Shown in pieces: positions 10,092 through 21,909 of a DNA stretch of 64,000 bases (position 1 is the first letter of the stretch; the number at the start of each line of letters is the position of its first letter). The stretch is from Coptis chinensis (taxonomy: Eukaryota > Streptophyta > Magnoliopsida > Ranunculales > Ranunculaceae). Location of the stretch: NCBI GenBank assembly GCA_015680905.1, contig CM027377.1, positions 64,129,501-64,193,500 on the forward strand. Reading direction: 5' to 3'. The notes under the pieces are model-generated. The model searched no databases. It was given only the letters and a program-made list of their open reading frames with translations, and was not told where the DNA came from. The position numbers were made by a program, and so were the translations under genes.

Positions 10092-10976
10092 TAAGATCAG
10101 GTAGAGAAAAAACGATTAATGTAATCTATCGTGAATGTCAACACACACATCTATCTAGTATACCACACACCACACCTGAAATAATGGCTGAAGAAAGAGA
10201 GTCTCCTCTCTCTGACTTTTACAAAGCCTTGAATGATAGCCCGAAATCTTGCATCGTTCTTGTAGACCCAGCGGGAGATTTCCAAATCCCCCCAAATATA
10301 TTTAATTTGTTACCCATTTTTCATGGGTTAAACCATGAAAAACCTTATCAGCATATGCGTAGGATTGAACAAGTCCTTACCACATTCCATCATCCTACGG
10401 TTGGTGTGGAACAAATTAAACTGAGGGTGTTTCCTTTCACCCTAGCCAACAAGGCGGTGTCTTTGTTAATTGCCCAAGCGTCTAATTCTGTGGACTCATG
10501 GGCTAAACTTGTTCAATTGTTTAAGGTCTGGCCGGAGAAAAACACCGAACGTAATTGTCCCTCAACGTCAACAAACACGTCTATCTAGTATACCAATCAC
10601 TACACCTCTAGCTACTATTCCACACACCACACATGACATAATGGCTGAAGAAAGAGAGACTCCTCTCTCCGACTTTTACAAAGCCTTGAGCGATAGCCCT
10701 AAATCTTGCATCGTTAGCGGACCGATTGGGGATTTTCAAATCCCCCCAAACATATTTAATTTGTTACCAGTTTTTCATGGTTTAGACCATGAAAAACCTT
10801 ATCAGCACATGCGTAGGATTGAACAAGTCTTTACAACATTCCACCATCCTACGGTTGGTGCGGAACAAATTAAACTGAGGGTATTTCCCTTCACCTTAGC
10901 AGATAAAGGCGTCTTGGTTAACTACCCAAGCGCCTAATTCTGTGGACTCGTGGGCTAAACTTGTTCAGCTGTTTAT
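10092..10976 (+). repeat. tandem duplication of the gag start region in element A
   Basis: The segment around 10092-10524 (end of leader plus the first 110 or so gag codons, ATG at 10184) is followed directly by a second, diverged version at about 10525-10976 (ATG at 10641). Elements B and C have this region only once (ATG at 21910 and 37545). Confidence 0.8.
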
Positions 10977-11222
10977 GGAACATTTTTACCCACCCCTAAA
11001 GACGGATGAGATGCTTTCCAAGATTCATTTCTTTCGATAGAATCCTCATGAATCCTTTTCAAAGGCTTGGAATCGTTTCACTGACCGTCTTATAGAGTGT
11101 CCACATCATAACCTTGCGGAAGACATGTTAGTTCGTGCCTTTTTCAAGTGACTTTTACACCACCATAAAGCGGTCCTTGATATAATGAATGGGGGTAGCT
11201 TCCTCAGTAAAGGAGCCTCAGA

Positions 11223-11227
11223 GGCTT
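11223..11227. repeat. target-site duplication GGCTT of the solo LTR, left copy
   Basis: GGCTT precedes the solo LTR and is repeated at 12701-12705. The uninterrupted gag of B and C reads straight through a single copy here (AGAGGCTTA(C/T)AAATTTTTAGA). Confidence 0.85.
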
Positions 11228-12700
11228 TGATAAAAGATAAAATTGAATAGTCTACCTACGAAATGAACGATGAACTCAAAACGTAAGTAAACTAAAACTA
11301 ATTTTGCGTGTCTATTTTTATCAAAGTTTCTACTCTCAATTCTACCGAAATAGAGTGGAGTCACAAATTCGTTCCACTCCTAGTGCTCTAGCATGGAATG
11401 TTTTCTAATTTAATTAGTCTGTCTTAAGTCTAATGAGAGCTTTACGAAGGGTGTTATACTACGATACAATATGAAATTGATTATATTGAATTTAACTACG
11501 AATGCTATGGAAATACGATTGTTTTTGAATCTAGATAAAGGATTAGAGGGGAATTGAATTCACCTCGAATCCAACTTAATAACCTAGTATAGATTCTTGT
11601 ATCTCGATTCTTACGTTCTTACGGCAAGAATTCGAGTTCTAATCCCTAGCGTTCATGGCATTTCTACCGAATACTAACTAGCATGTGAGGTCGTCCACCC
11701 ATTCTCATGGCGAATCACGACCTTCTAGATTGGAATAGATTCTACAATGCTTCTACACTATACCACTAAGTTTTTATCAAAGATTTATCAACCCCTCTAA
11801 TGGAGGTTTTAGCCTTGAGTCATCAAACCATCATTTCCCATTGAATTATAACTACACATCATAATAAAATTCTAACTTAACTAAATTAACTAACAATGTT
11901 TCAATCTACTTAAACTACGAAATGATAATCAACAAGAATTAAAACTAGATCTATAAATTGAGATGACAAAAATCGAAATTAACAAAATAACTATTTTATT
12001 TATCTAATCAATCAAGAACAATGATTCAAAGACTTAATCTAAAATAAGAATTGAAAATGGAACTAAAACTTAATTAAAATACTGGAAACTAGATCTAGAA
12101 TTATCTATATTGTTTAGGTCTAACTAGCTACCATTAACAAAGAGCTAAGCTTTGGTTTTTATATTTTCAGATCCAAAAATCGTGCATGGGCTTGGAGCCA
12201 TGTTTTGGGCCAGAGAATCAGGCCCAAAACCCAATACTTTCAGTCCAAAAAGGCCTCTTCAGCTGCAGTTGGCTTCAATAGACTTTTCGTCCACTTCTGC
12301 TCCTCTGATTGGGTCAAGGCTTGGACCATTGGAAATTTCTTTCCGAGCCGGTCGTTTTGACATAAGGTAGGCCCCATTCTGAGGTCTGAGTCCAAAGATA
12401 CGGCCTTCAGAAGTTTTGCTGACTTGTGTGCTGTTTCTGCCCGTGTCGACTTTTCAGCTTTTGATCAGGCTTTAGGAAGGCTTTGTCTTCTTGAATCTTG
12501 GCCTTTAATCACGAAACTACTTAGTAACCGACCTTTGCTCCTTTATCTCACTAAAGTGGCACATTTCTGCACATAATGGACTTTGAAACCTGAAATGCAT
12601 AAAAACACGTAATCAGTGTTAACTCTTAATTATTACTCACATAATTGGTCTAAAAGTATGACTGTTACAGGGTTAAAACTACAGTTTTGGGCTCTTATCA
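11228..12700 (-). mobile_element. reversed solo LTR (element-C-type) inserted in gag of element A
   Basis: Read on the minus strand it runs TGATAAGAGCCCAAAACTG ... TTTTATCA, 1473 bp. It is the same LTR type as element C, including AATATAAAAACC as a TATA-like box and the inverted repeat TTTTGGGCC / GGCCCAAAA (12203-12211 and 12221-12229). An exact 5-bp duplication flanks it. No internal region is present, so it is a solo LTR left after recombination between two LTRs. Frames inside it (for example 12152-12370) are not genes. Confidence 0.9.
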
Positions 12701-13915
12701 GGCTTATAGGTTTTTAGAAGATCAAACAAAGCGTAATAATAACGGGGGGGTAGTGACGATATCCCCTGGTTTGCTAGTTCTTCTTCAACAGTTAAGGCTA
12801 CCAGTATGTTTGAGGTTAAATCTGATCCTGAGATTAAATCTCTAATTGAATCCTTCACTAAACAGGTAGAAGCTATTTTTATTCAACAAAGACCTACCCC
12901 TGTCATGAATGTCAACTCTATTCCCTGTAATTTCTGTTTGAGTCTTGCGCATCCCGACTCCTATTGTCCTCTAGTCTATGAACAACCATCCGCACAATCG
13001 GACAATGTTTGTTCCATTAATAGCGAACCTAACGCACCTTGGCGCCAAAACCCCAACTACGGTTGGCGAAATAATCAACAAGTTACACCTCTAGGGTATA
13101 ATAATCAAAACGTTAGGCCAACAACTAATTACAATCAAGCTCCACCGAGACAAGGACAATGACAAGGGAATTATAATAATTATAATGCTAATAGAGGTAT
13201 CGTTCCAGTTAATCATAACTATCACAACCCACCTATTTATAATCAACGTGACATATTTCCTGTCACACAACCTGTAACAAACACTCCTCCACAACCAGAT
13301 CGTTTCGACGCCTTTATGCAAACCCAACAACATATTTTACAGTCCATCCAACTTTCCTTACAGCAGTTAGCCCAAGAGAAAGTACAACCCAAAGGTGTGT
13401 TTCCAGGTCAAGCGATACCTAATCCTAAAACAACAAACACATCCTTTGAGGTAAATGGTAATATTAGTAATGAAAATGGAAACGTAGGTGAGCTCAAGGC
13501 CATCACCACTCTCCGTTCTGGCAGAGTGGTTGATAACGCCGTAACTATGCCTGTAGTTACCCCACCAGTAGCCCCTACACCGGATATTGTACTAGATACC
13601 GAAGTAATAACTGAAGATCCTACCCCAGTAGAGGTACCAGTTAAACCACAACCTAAGAAACAGAAAGCCAAAGTTAGACATCCTATTGATCCATATGCTA
13701 AATATAGAGAGAAACCACCGTTTCCCCAGAGATTAGCCATGTTAACCAAGGATACGAATTTCGATGAGATTAGGAAAGTTTTCAAAAATCTAACGATAAA
13801 CCTACCCTTTCTTGAAGCGATTAAAAAGTTACCTCATCATGCTAAGTTTCTCAAAGAGTTGTGTACTACTAGGCGTAAGACAAATATTCCTAAAGATGCC
13901 TTTTTAACTGAATAG

Positions 13916-14360
13916 TTTCCAACTTTAACCGAACATAATGAAATCGTTAAGTACAAGGACCCTGGTCCTCCTACTATACAATGCACCTTAGGAGATTCCC
14001 ACACGACGACCACGCTATTAGACCTGGGGGCGAGTGTTAACTTACTTCTGTATTATTTATATAAACAAATAGGTCTCCAGGAGATGCAACCTATTAAAAT
14101 GATGTTGCAATTAGCTGATTGGTCTATTAAGTATCTTAAGGGTGTGGTTGAAAACATGTTTGTTAAGGTTTAGGATTTCTACTATCCTGCTAATTTTGTT
14201 ATCCTCGATATAAAAGTCGCTAATGACTCTATTCCGATCATTTTAGGGCGTCCTTTCTTGGCTACTGCTAACGCGCTCATAAACTGCCGCGATGGTTCGA
14301 TGTCCATGTCTTTTGGTCTTCTTTCTATTGAAGTAAATGTTTTTAAAATGATGAAACAGT
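13916..14360 (+). pseudogene. Athila-type aspartic protease of element A
   Basis: The retroviral-like aspartic protease matures the Gag polyprotein. The region carries TTLLDLGASVNLL (the D-L-G-A-S active-site form usual in Athila), LYKQIGLQEMQP, LQLAD.SIKYLKGVVEN, FYYP..FVILD and the ILG.PFLATANALINCRDG flap-side block. These come in the family's normal order and at normal spacing. The region is broken (a few breaks). It is preceded by gag and followed, without any reverse transcriptase, by the conserved tail. Confidence 0.8.
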
Positions 14361-15274
14361 TCCCAGATACGACTTCTGATGGAGAAGTTAGCATGATCGA
14401 GAGTTTAACTCAAGATTATTTCAAAACCACGTTTCCTGATGATCATATGCACAAATTCCTTTCCTTTGGAAGTTCCAACTTTGATGAGAACTCCCTGGAA
14501 GTCGAGGAAGATTTCCTTCGACTCTTTTGCAACTCTTCCTTGCCATCTCGCGAGTCCCTCCCTGTCAACATCCATTCATCCCTTGACGCTATGACGGAAG
14601 ATGAATTTTTCACCCTCTATCACAATGATTCTTTTGACCCACCTATTGAGGAATGCCTTGCATATCTCAAGGCTTCTGATGATCTAGACCTGAGAGCTCT
14701 AGCCGAGCCCCATTCATCCACCTCACATCATCCTGTCACTCATTCATCTTCCATCACCAATTTTCCCCACCTTCCACCTTTTCAAAGGAACTTTGAGTTT
14801 GCACTTGACCCTCTTGTTTCTCCTGTGCTTCATGATTTTCTAAATCCTCTTAATACAGAAATAATTCCCAAGGAAAATGCACTTGACACCTTCATTTTTA
14901 GAATTGAGATAGTTCCTACCTACACCATGAATGAGTTTTGTGTTAAACCCATATTCCCATTTTTTCCATTCTTTCCTTCTAAAACTTATACATATCCAAC
15001 ATATCTTCCACAAACATCTATTTTCTCACGATCATTCACTTGGACACCCTTTCGTTCAAAGATGAAGAAGAAGGTGTATGCTCAGTTACGTTCTAGGTCT
15101 ATCAAACTTCGATTTCATTTCACTAAGTTGCGTCGTAGAAAATCTTGGTGCTTGATTCTGTTTGGGGGTGCATTCCATGTTAATTATTTATGGCAAGATC
15201 CACAACTATTTTGGTTGTTAATATATGGTAAACTGCATGTTCATTATATACATATGTTAGAGATAAAGTCTTGA
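14361..15274 (+). pseudogene. post-protease tail of element A (unrecognised)
   Basis: The open stretch 14258-15274 (338 residues) begins inside the protease and goes on with an acidic part (SLEVEEDFLRLFCNSSLPSR, DEFFTLYHNDSFDPPIEECL). It continues through a Pro/Phe-rich part and YTMNEFCVKP to a basic, then hydrophobic end (RSKMKKKVYAQLRSRS, SWCLILFGGAFHV). The same tail, in the same order, occurs in B (24300-25124) and C (39950-40657). In a full Athila element reverse transcriptase would begin here. I do not recognise a domain; the last part could be membrane-associated. Confidence 0.6.
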
Positions 15275-16482
15275 GTAGCTGACTATAAAAGACTCATTAT
15301 ATTCTTCAGTGCACTCCATTCCGTCTTATATTTTGGTAAGTGCACCATTCAGGTAACCGGGTCCTCCTATTGGAGTGTGTGGCTATAAGTATCGGATCTT
15401 AAGTCCACGTTTAACATAATTCACGTTTTCCACTCCTGCATGTTTTCTTGGTTTTTGAGTCATGTTTCTCTATGGTGTGAATTATGTTTTTATTGCTTTA
15501 TTGTTTTCCTTATATTAATCCGTAGTCATAAAAAGAAAAAAAAATATTCAAACCATAAAAATATTAATCTAGGAAGTCTCGAGAATCTGACTTTAAAAGA
15601 CTCACGTTTAAAACAATTTTTCTAAACTCTGTTCTATAAAATTTATTTGGGGGTGGGGTGTTGGTCTTTCCATCCTAAACTCCGTTCTATAAATTTGTTG
15701 TTTTTATTGTTTTTTTTAGTAGATTGGATATTGAGTTGTTAAATTTAATAGTTAAATTTGAATTATGTAGTTAATTGTTATTTGAATTTCTATTTGAATT
15801 TAATTTGGTTCTTGTCTAAGCATGCGATGATTTTTGAATGAATCCCACTTTCTCGAATTGTTTGGGGGTGGTATTATTGTTTTTAGCATTGCTTTTATCT
15901 GATCCACCATTTTAGATGTAATTTTGCAATGAGTTGGTTGAGAATGTTGCCAATATTGGTGTGGCTATGATTAGATATTGTGGTAGGATGAAATTTCATG
16001 AATTAGGAAGTTGCTATTCTAAATTCATTCTAAACGATAATAGGTTTGTTTTGGAATAATAAATCTAGGTTGTTTCCGTTTAAGGTTTTGGAAATATTTT
16101 GTTTCCGGCAATTGCCTTAAAATTTTTGGGCAACTTGTTAATTCGTTTTAAAAACTAAAACCCTATATATACTTGATTCATTCTACACTCACAACCCACA
16201 CATCTCACGTGCATCTCTCACCTTGAACCTCTAAATTTTTCCTTTTGTTTTTCACTTCATCCTGCTCAGAGCACACGGAGCATGCCCCGCCCCTATAGGC
16301 TACTTCTGAGCGCGCCTAGCGCTAAAACGCCTGGAACTCGAGTTAGAAAGGAGCGTGACCCGCGCCCTTCAAAGGCCATTCCGGAGCGCACCCCGCACCC
16401 TGACCTTCATAGTCGGTTTAATTTTTTGATTTTTTGTGAGTTTTTCCAGGTTGTTTGCAGCATTTCTAGAGTGTTTATTGTG
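15275..16482 (+). other. element A: non-coding linker between tail and ORF3
   Basis: It holds the post-pol tract shared with 440-565 (about 15309-15410), a first polypurine-like tract TTTGGGGGTGGGG (about 15646-15660), a second TTTGGGGGTGGT (15861-15872), and a GC-rich array at 16265-16410. A pyrimidine-rich CAG site follows just before ORF3. In B and C, ORF2 lies between the two purine tracts; I do not see that module here. Confidence 0.65.
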
Positions 16483-17400
16483 ATGACATCTCCTACAATC
16501 ATACCGGAGCAGTCTTTTGAAGATTTGTTCCAAAGTGACACCTATGGTGCTTGGTTTCGCTAGGTGATCATACACGTAGGTTGGGAACTGCTAATGGTAA
16601 GACCTGATGAATATTATTCTCCGGCACTTATATCTTATTTTTATGATAATTGTAAGTTCTTTGATAGACCGGATGGAGAACAAGTATTCTTCACCACCAT
16701 TGAGGATGAACCAATGGAAATTACCAGGTTCTTGCTAGCCTTTGTTCTTGGACTTGCTATGCCTACTGAAATACAAGACCCATGGGGCTATTGGGTAGAT
16801 AATATGTATATCTACACTTACGAGTTTTTGCATGAGGCTTATGGGGTAGGAATTTTCCGTATCGAGGACCAAGGGGAATATAACGTAGCCCTTGGTAGCC
16901 TGCCCATGAACGTGGGCACTATTATGTTTTGGATCATGCTAAACATTAGAGGGGAATGGCGTTATTCTTCTGCGAATGACAAAACTTGTAATATTTTCCT
17001 TGCTTTAGCTGGGGGACGTATGCTCTATGATATTCCCCAGACCTTAATGTTTAGTTTAGTACGAGCTCATAACATGAGGCATAAGTACCTTCTTATGCCT
17101 GTTTTAGTTTGCCGTATTATGCTATGTTTCTTCTCTATTTTTTGTGCCCGTTTCACAGATTGGGTTGGGGTCGACATTGTGTGACCCACTAGCTGCATTA
17201 TTCGTTCTTTCCGTGCAATGACTTGGCCAGGGTGGAGGCTACAACCTCATTTGGTTGCGCCCTACACCCCATCTGACCAAGTGGCACTAAACAGGTTAGC
17301 GATTGTAGATGATAAATGGTGTGAAGCCTGACAAATCATCATGGCGTGGCAGGATGCGAAGGAACCTCATTTTTTTATAAAAGAGGTTGACAACGCTTAA
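16483..17400 (+). pseudogene. ORF3 of element A (unrecognised, env-position protein)
   Basis: It begins MTSPTIIPEQSFEDLF and goes on with YYSPALISYFYDN, EDEPMEITRFLLAFVLGL, NVALGSLPMNVGTIMFWIM and the block KYLLMPVLVCRIM. Further on are TWPGWRLQPHLVAPYTPSD and an acidic end. The protein is expected to have about 300 residues. No signal peptide is evident. It shares anchors with ORF2 of B and C (I-x-PEQ-x-F near the start, E-x-T-x-x-LLA-x-x-LG, PVL-x-x-x-IM near the end). It resembles in layout the plant 'putative plant transposon protein' domain (PF20167 by memory). The largest open stretch is 16564-17184, and the copy has a few breaks. Confidence 0.6.
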
Positions 17401-19166
17401 ACGCTAGAGATAATGTAAGTTTTTTTTTTAAAAAGTTTCAGTTAGTGTTTGCTTATGTCCCAAGCAATTTGATTCTTGTTATCCCCATAACGGGTGGAAC
17501 TCATATAGAGTTGCGTCTGTTTTTATTTTTCTATATTAGTATGTTTTAACCTTGTTTTGCAGATGTTCCAAAATTTCACGCGTTTCCATGCTATTTTTCT
17601 ACCCTTTTTATTTCAATACTTTGCTGACAAAGCATGCTTCTTGTTTAGGGGTGGCATAGAAACACGCGTAATTTAAGGAATCTGTTAGGATTTAGATATG
17701 TACAATATGCACTTGTTTTCTAGTAAAAATTCAAAAATAAAAAATAAAAAAATAAAAACATTATGCTGTACACTTAGGAATATTAGTATTGTTTTCTTTC
17801 TCTATGCTCTTAATAATCTAGAGGTTTCACGTTAGCTTTTGCATTAGAATAGTTTTTAGAAACTTAGGTTAATATGTAGGTAATAATCTTTGCATCTTTC
17901 TATAAATATATTACATGAGTATCTATGATTGTTTGGTAGTAAGTTTCTGAAATCTAGGCTAGAGTACTTATTCTACAAATCCTGTGAGAATATAGCCTAA
18001 ATCCTTATATGAGTGAAATACTTGAGAAATGACACAAGAGATAAGTAAATTCTGGATAGAGAAATCACACGTCCATTTGCTTGATCACTATACCATATCC
18101 TAAGTGAGAATTTAGGCCCTCTTTGGATCGATATAGCAAAAAATTCAAACCTATGAATTATTTTCCGCTAGTCGCCCCTCTTAGCCTTTCTTTAGCCTTT
18201 CATAAACCACAATTCCTTTACCCTTTTACAAAAACAAAAAAAAACAAAAAATCAACCTACCCATTTTAGAACGAGTCTGAGAATAGGATGAGTGAAGAAA
18301 AGAAAATTAAGAGAAAAACCTGTGTAAACAAAAATTAGTTAGTCGCTTCCGAAAAGAAAAAGAAAAGAAGTTTCCATCCAAAGAAAAGAAAAGAAAAACA
18401 AAAATAGAAACAAAATAAAAACTCCAAAAATAGAATAAAATGAGTCAAAAAGCCAAAATAAAAAGGCTAAAGATGGAAACAAAGTGTAGAAGCAAAAGAA
18501 CAAGATTTTCTCTAGTTACAGAATATGAAGATTCTATTATCTCAGACTGGTTCTTTTTGAATATCCATTTTCTTCATTCTTAAACCATCACCTAATCCCC
18601 ACAATACCTAATAAAGACCTCTAGCTTAATTAGGAATAGGTTAGTGTGATAGTAAGTGGCAGATGTGTTTGATCGACTTCGGCTTCCTTGTGTGTCATTG
18701 AGTTTGTAAGGAAAAATCAGAGTGTTTTTGTCTTGACTTTTATGTGAGGACCTACTTAATGACGATATTCTAAAGTTTCAGAAACGGAGTTGTTAGTGCA
18801 TTTCATAGTATTACTTATTGTGTATATGTTTATTCGTAGATGATTGATTATTATGCATATATTAGCTTAGATTTCGACTTGATTATTCTGTATTCATTGC
18901 TAGTGAGATGTATAGATAATTGAGACATAAATAAGGAAACAATAGTTTTATTTCTTAGTTGTTGTAGTATAGATGAAGTTTGTGAGTATCTTTACTAGAA
19001 AACTCTTACGAGGCTATAATTCGTCCACTCGGGAATTCCTAGTGGTTTAAGGCCTTGTTGTATATTGTCAATGCAATCGCACTCGGTGAAACGAGATTAG
19101 TTAGAACTCCATTTTTGGTCACTTATTCTAATTTGATATATTTGCTTGAGGACAAACAAAATGTTG
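17401..19166 (+). other. element A: long non-coding tract before the 3' LTR
   Basis: No coding frame is supported. It holds a further purine-like tract (TTTAGGGGTGGC, 17644-17655) after GCATGCTTCTTG, an A-rich purine stretch (about 18330-18480) and the segment TTGAGGACAAACAAAATG just before the true polypurine tract. Homologous tracts of similar length follow ORF3 in B and C. Confidence 0.6.
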
Positions 19167-19179
19167 TTTGGGGGTGGTT
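19167..19179 (+). other. polypurine tract of element A
   Basis: TTTGGGGGTGGTT lies directly against the start of the 3' LTR (TGATAAGAGCCC at 19180). This is where plus-strand DNA synthesis of an LTR element is primed. Confidence 0.8.
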
Positions 19180-19693
19180 TGATAAGAGCCCAAAAATGTT
19201 AACAATATCGCTTTTGACCAATTATGTGATTAATAAGTAAGAGTTAGTACTGTTATCGTGTTCTTATGGATTTCAGGAATTGGAGTCAAATATGTGCAGA
19301 AATATAATGCGTCCCTTTTGTGAGATAAAGGTGCAAGGGTTGGTTGCTAAGAAGTTCTATGATAAAAGGCCAAGATTCAAGTAGAAAAAGCCTTTTTAAA
19401 TCCCGGTCAAAACTGAAAAGTCAAAGTCAACGCAGGCAGAAATAGCGCACAAAAGTCAGTAGAACTTCCGAAGGCTGTATCTTTGGACTTAGAACTCGGA
19501 ATTGGGCTTACCTTATGTCAAAACGACCGGCTTGGAAAGCGTTTTCCAATGGTTTAAGCCTTAACCCAATCAGAGGAGTAGAATTAGACGCAAAGGGCAG
19601 TTAAAGTCATTTCCAGTTGAAAAGCCTTTTGTGGACTGAAGTACTGAGGTTTTGGGCTCGATTTTCCAGCCAAAAACATGGCTCCAAGTCCAT
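19180..19693 (+). repeat. 3' LTR of element A, first part
   Basis: It starts TGATAAGAGCCC and is interrupted after CTCCAAGTCCAT by element B. The second part resumes at 32324 with CCATGCACGAAATTG. In intact LTRs CTCCAAGCCCATGCACGA is continuous. Confidence 0.9.
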
Positions 19694-21191
19694 TGATAAG
19701 AGCCCAAAACTGTAGTTTTAATCTCTTAACAATAATACTTTTACACCAATTATGCGACTAATAAATAAGAGTTAATGCTGATTATGTGCTTTTATGTATT
19801 TTAGGCATTGAAGTCAATTATGTGTAGAAATGTGTCACTTTGGCGAGATAAATGAGCAAAGGTTGGTTGCTAAGAAGTTCTGTGATTAAAATCCAAGATT
19901 CAAGGAGAAAAAGCCTTCGTAAATCCCGGTCAAAGCTGAAAAGTCAAAGTCAATGCGGGCAGAAACATCACACAAAAGTCAACAGAACTTCCAAAGACTG
20001 TATCTTTGGGCTCAGACCTCCGAATTGGTCCTACTTTATTTCAAAACGACCGGCTTGGAAAGAGCTTTCCAATGATCCAAGCCTTGACCCAATCAGTGGA
20101 GTAGAAATGGACGAAACATCTGTTGAAACAAAATCCAGCTGAAAAGGCCTCTTGGACTAAAGAAATTGGGTATTGGGCTTGATTTTCCGGCCCAAAACAT
20201 GGCTCCTCAGCCCATGCACGAAAATGTGGATCTTGTCTCCTCCATTACAAGACACAAGACTTAACTCTTAAGGATGATTAACTTTAGGTAGCAAGTAGCC
20301 ATTAGAGAATAGTTTTAGATCTAGATTTAGACTCCATTAATTAATTAGTTTTCATTTACCTTGTTTTTAATTTAGTATTTGAATCAATTGTTATTTTTTC
20401 ATTAGATTAATAAAGTTAGTTTGTTCTTTATAATATAGTTTCATTTCATTAAATCATTATAGTTTCAATTCATAGATTTAGTTATTTATCATTATTAGTT
20501 TCAATTAAATCTAGCAAATTTAAATTTCCATTCGAGTTGAATAAGCAAAGTTATAATCTTTATATCATGTCTTGCTTAAATTTATATATTCATGATAGCA
20601 TAATGATTCTAGGCTAAACCTCCATTAGAGGGGGTTGAAGAAGCCTTGATGAAGCCTGATTTTTGTTAAGCATAGAATAGTCGTGATTTCCCATTCCATT
20701 CTAGAAAACAATTAGTTCACCATGAGAATGGGTTTGATTGTTTCACATTCTAGATGTTAATTGGTAGAGATTACCATGAACAACTAGGGATTAGGAAGAA
20801 CCAATTGTTATGCGAAAACAGTTCAATTTGGATTACGACGATTATTCGTTAGTAAATTAAGTCAAGTTAAGGTGAAATCAATCCCCCCTAATTCCTTATC
20901 ATAGATTCAATTTAGCATTTTGTAGTTGAATTATCGTATCTCGTTAGTATAATTTGCATCGTAGTATAATTTCGTAAGACTCTCATTAACTTTGGATAGA
21001 TTGATAATTTTAGGAAATGCGAATTCTAAAGAACTAGGAGTGGAACGAATCTTTTACTCCAACTCTATTTCAATAGAACCGAGAGTAGAATAACTTTGAT
21101 AAACATCACACGTAAAGAATAGTTTTAGTTTTACTTACATTTGAGTTTCATCACTTATTCATAGGTAAAACTATCATTTTATCAAATATCA
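19694..21191 (+). repeat. 5' LTR of element B
   Basis: It runs TGATAAGAGCCC ... ATCAAATATCA, 1498 bp, with the primer site three bases on. It lacks the TATA-like ATATAAAAAC of C-type LTRs; the matching place reads GGATCTTGTCTCCTCCATT. Confidence 0.9.
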
Positions 21192-21193
21192 AA

Positions 21194-21206
21194 TGGCACC
21201 GCTGCC
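21194..21206 (+). other. primer binding site of element B (tRNA-Asp-like)
   Basis: TGGCACCGCTGCC, two changes from TGGCGCCGTTGCC, the complement of the tRNA-Asp 3' end. Confidence 0.75.
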
Positions 21207-21909
21207 ATCTTAGTTCCCTTTAGAATTGTTTTCGTTAGTATAATTAGTCTTTCCAAAGTCCCATTAAACCCACCCACCCTTGTTTGATTCTAACTATCGT
21301 TGTCCGTTTCAAAACTGAAATTTTCCTCGCAAGATTACACGGAGCGCGACTGCGCCCTTGGTAGGCAAACTTGGAGCGCCACCCGTGCCCAAATCACTGG
21401 ACATTAGTAAAGTACGGAGCACGACCGCGCCCTTCGTGGGCAAACTTGAAGCGCCACCCACGCCCAAATCACTGGACTTCGATCTGGACCGGATCGCGAC
21501 CCGTGCCCTCCCAAGGCTTAACCAGAGCGTGCCCCGCCCCCTCTTTTGAAAACGCCTGATTTCTGCAGGTTAGTTCAAACTTCCATTTCTTCAAGTTATT
21601 CAGTGTTTCTAACTTGTTATATACACTGAGCTCGCGTAAACAAGACGCTATTCATAAGCGAAGCAAGGAGGCTTTCAGGTACTTCTTTCTTCCACACCTC
21701 ACATCACCTGTTAGAGGTTCATACTAGCATATCAGGATTGTTTGAGTGTTGTCGTGTTTAGTTAAGATTGGTCTTAGCCTTGCATGAGATTAAGGTCACG
21801 CCGAAGAAAAACACCTAACGTAATCAACTAGCAACGTCAACAAACACGCCTTTCTAGTATACCACTTACTACACCTCTAGCTAATATACCACACACAACA
21901 CCTGAAATA
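21207..21909 (+). other. element B leader with GC-rich array
   Basis: This is untranslated leader. The GC-rich array (21335-21545) contains a clear tandem pair of about 76 bases (GGAGCGCGACTGCGCCCTT ... AAATCACTGGACAT, then GGAGCACGACCGCGCCCTT ... AAATCACTGGACTT), followed by further GAGCG..GCCC units. CTGCAG|GT at about 21554-21562 follows and looks like a splice acceptor. Short frames over the array are by-products of the repeat. Confidence 0.65.

Larger units (their letters stand above)
10184..13915 (+). pseudogene. gag of element A (interrupted by a solo LTR)
   Basis: Gag is the structural protein that packages the RNA of LTR elements. The N-terminus reads MAEERESPLSDFYKAL. The Athila-type core includes HGLNHEKPYQHMRRIEQ and, past 10970, the FYPPLKTDEML..F and ..RLIECPHH-like region. 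After the inserted LTR (11228-12700) it resumes with the CCHC zinc knuckle CNFCLSLAHPDSYC (C-X2-C-X4-H-X4-C, near 12930-12970). A Gln/Asn-rich part and a Pro-rich linker (TPPVAPTPDIVLDTEV, about 13560-13600) follow. The longest open stretch is 13316-13915. The gene is broken in several places and is a fossil. Confidence 0.75.

Noticed and set aside
12152-12370. Short frames inside LTRs (also 46252-46581 minus and 59290-59478 minus)
   Set aside because: They fall in LTR promoter sequence, recur wherever the LTR recurs and encode nothing recognisable.
13408-13785. Minus-strand frames opposite gag and protease (also 23110-23538 and 38808-39233)
   Set aside because: They mirror the plus-strand coding sequence and appear in every copy for that reason alone.
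21358-21559. Two overlapping frames over the GC-rich array (units such as GKLGAPPVPKSLD)
   Set aside because: They simply translate the tandem array in the leader; no start context, no counterpart in A or C.
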